Notes under the pieces: model-generated
Seen by the model: the letters and a program-made list of their open reading frames with translations, nothing else
Told to the model about the DNA's origin: nothing
The model's database searches: none
Translations under genes and position numbers: made by a program
NCBI GenBank assembly: GCA_009782665.1
Contig: WRIP01000078.1
Span: forward strand, 1-6,407
Length of the DNA: 6,407 bases
DNA from: Oscillospiraceae bacterium
Lineage (GTDB): Bacteria > Bacillota > Clostridia > Oscillospirales > Ruminococcaceae
Direction of reading: 5' to 3'
Shown: piece after piece, positions 5,888 through 6,407 of the stretch
Layout of the letters: each line of letters begins with the position of its first letter
Numbering within the stretch: position 1 is the first letter of the stretch

Positions 5888-6407
5888 ATGACAATAACAG
5901 ATATAACTATGACAAAAAGGGGCAGGTATGCCCTTTTTTGTGATGAAGAGTTTGTCTTTTCGATAGATGAAGAGACCTATGTCGATTTTACAGTGCATAA
6001 AGGTATGGAGGTCGATGAGCAGCTGCTTAATGAACTCAAGGATAAGAGTGAGATTGTGTCTGCTAAAGCTAAAGCCTATGAACTGTTGTCCTATCGTGCT
6101 CATACTAAAAAAGAGCTGAGAGATAAGCTAAAAAAACGGTTTGATGAGTATACCGCAGATTTTGTTGTGGATTCAGTAGAAGCATTAGGATATATCGATG
6201 AAGAAAAATATGTATATGATTGTCTTGATTATCTCTTTGGCAGTAAGAAATATAGTGTAATACAAGCAAAACGATACCTGTTTGAGCGCGGTATCGAACG
6301 AGAAATGTTAGAAGAGATTCTCGTGGAGTATGATATTGATGAAACAGACAATATTTACAGTATAGTTGAATCAAGATATATGTCGAAACTAAATGAGAAT
6401 AACGGAT
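5888..6407 (+). CDS. recX: RecA modulator RecX (3' end cut by the window)
   Basis: RecX binds RecA filaments and modulates, usually inhibits, their assembly and activity. The frame is open from the ATG at 5888 to the window end (173 complete codons, no stop), so the C-terminus is missing. The N-terminus MTITDI...RYALFCDEEFVFSI fits the usual RecX opening beta region. Helical repeats begin at about residue 58 (AKAYELLSYRAHTKKELRDK, 61-80) and continue with VEALGYIDEEKYVYD (97-111) and the segment after GSKKY that includes RYLFERGI. The start is six bases after the recA stop. The only ribosome-site-like sequence is a weak GTAGG overlapping that stop, so translation is probably coupled to recA. 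An in-frame ATG at 5909 would remove conserved N-terminal residues. A terminator-like hairpin lies within codons 9-18. Confidence 0.93.
   Translation, partial: MTITDITMTKRGRYALFCDEEFVFSIDEETYVDFTVHKGMEVDEQLLNELKDKSEIVSAKAKAYELLSYRAHTKKELRDKLKKRFDEYTADFVVDSVEALGYIDEEKYVYDCLDYLFGSKKYSVIQAKRYLFERGIEREMLEEILVEYDIDETDNIYSIVESRYMSKLNENNG
5914..5939 (+). terminator. Intrinsic-terminator-like hairpin within the 5' end of recX
   Basis: AAAAAGGGGC (5914-5923) pairs with GCCCTTTTTT (5930-5939) around the loop AGGTAT. There are four G-C pairs, one G-T wobble and five A-T pairs, and the T6 run forms the 3' edge. A GC-rich core followed by a T-tract is the hallmark of a Rho-independent terminator, and the A-tract on the other side makes it potentially bidirectional. 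It lies 33-58 bases after the recA stop but inside recX, so recX transcription would depend on read-through. The GC core is short, so efficiency may be partial. Confidence 0.6.

Noticed and set aside
5861..6374. Two minus-strand open frames at the right end
   Set aside because: The plus-strand frame encodes a recognisable RecX from 5888 to the end; the minus-strand translations show no motifs and no ribosome sites worth noting.

Overview
The window looks like chromosomal core-genome DNA from a Gram-positive bacterium of the Bacillota, most likely a clostridial lineage. The basis is the moderately AT-rich coding sequence, strong AGGAG-type ribosome binding sites, a DUF1385 (YqhQ-type) membrane protein next to prmC, an OmpR/PhoR-type two-component pair, and a RecA and RecX of Firmicutes type. 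No genus can be named from the sequence alone. All genes are on the + strand and tightly packed. There are no rRNA or tRNA genes, insertion sequences, CRISPR arrays or phage genes.

Layout, first block (about 1-4592): an unrecognised soluble protein (21-659), an OmpR/PhoB-family response regulator (671-1366), its membrane sensor histidine kinase (1368-2816), a DUF1385 integral membrane protein (2830-3759) and the release-factor glutamine methyltransferase prmC (3759-4592). Gaps are 11, 1, 13 and -1 bases, so this reads as one operon that probably starts upstream of the window. The response regulator and kinase form a phosphorelay. The cytoplasmic unknown encoded just before them is a candidate accessory or partner, by position only.

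Second block: a 182-base intergenic region (4593-4774) with two small perfect hairpins and a degenerate SOS-box-like palindrome, then recA (4775-5881), then recX (5888 onward, cut by the window end). RecA is the recombination and SOS co-protease; RecX is its direct modulator.

Three signals are not explained by gene calls. First, an intrinsic-terminator-like hairpin with a T6 tract (5914-5939) lies inside codons 9-18 of recX, where it could limit recX expression relative to recA. Second, a long near-perfect inverted repeat (2943-2984, 18 of 19 left-arm bases paired) is embedded in the DUF1385 coding sequence. Third, RecA carries an apparent one-residue insertion and altered residues in DNA-binding loop L2. 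The gene order is also unusual: prmC is not beside prfA, and recA is preceded by prmC rather than cinA/pgsA. I see no clear novel defence or mobile system; the window is mainly housekeeping genes.
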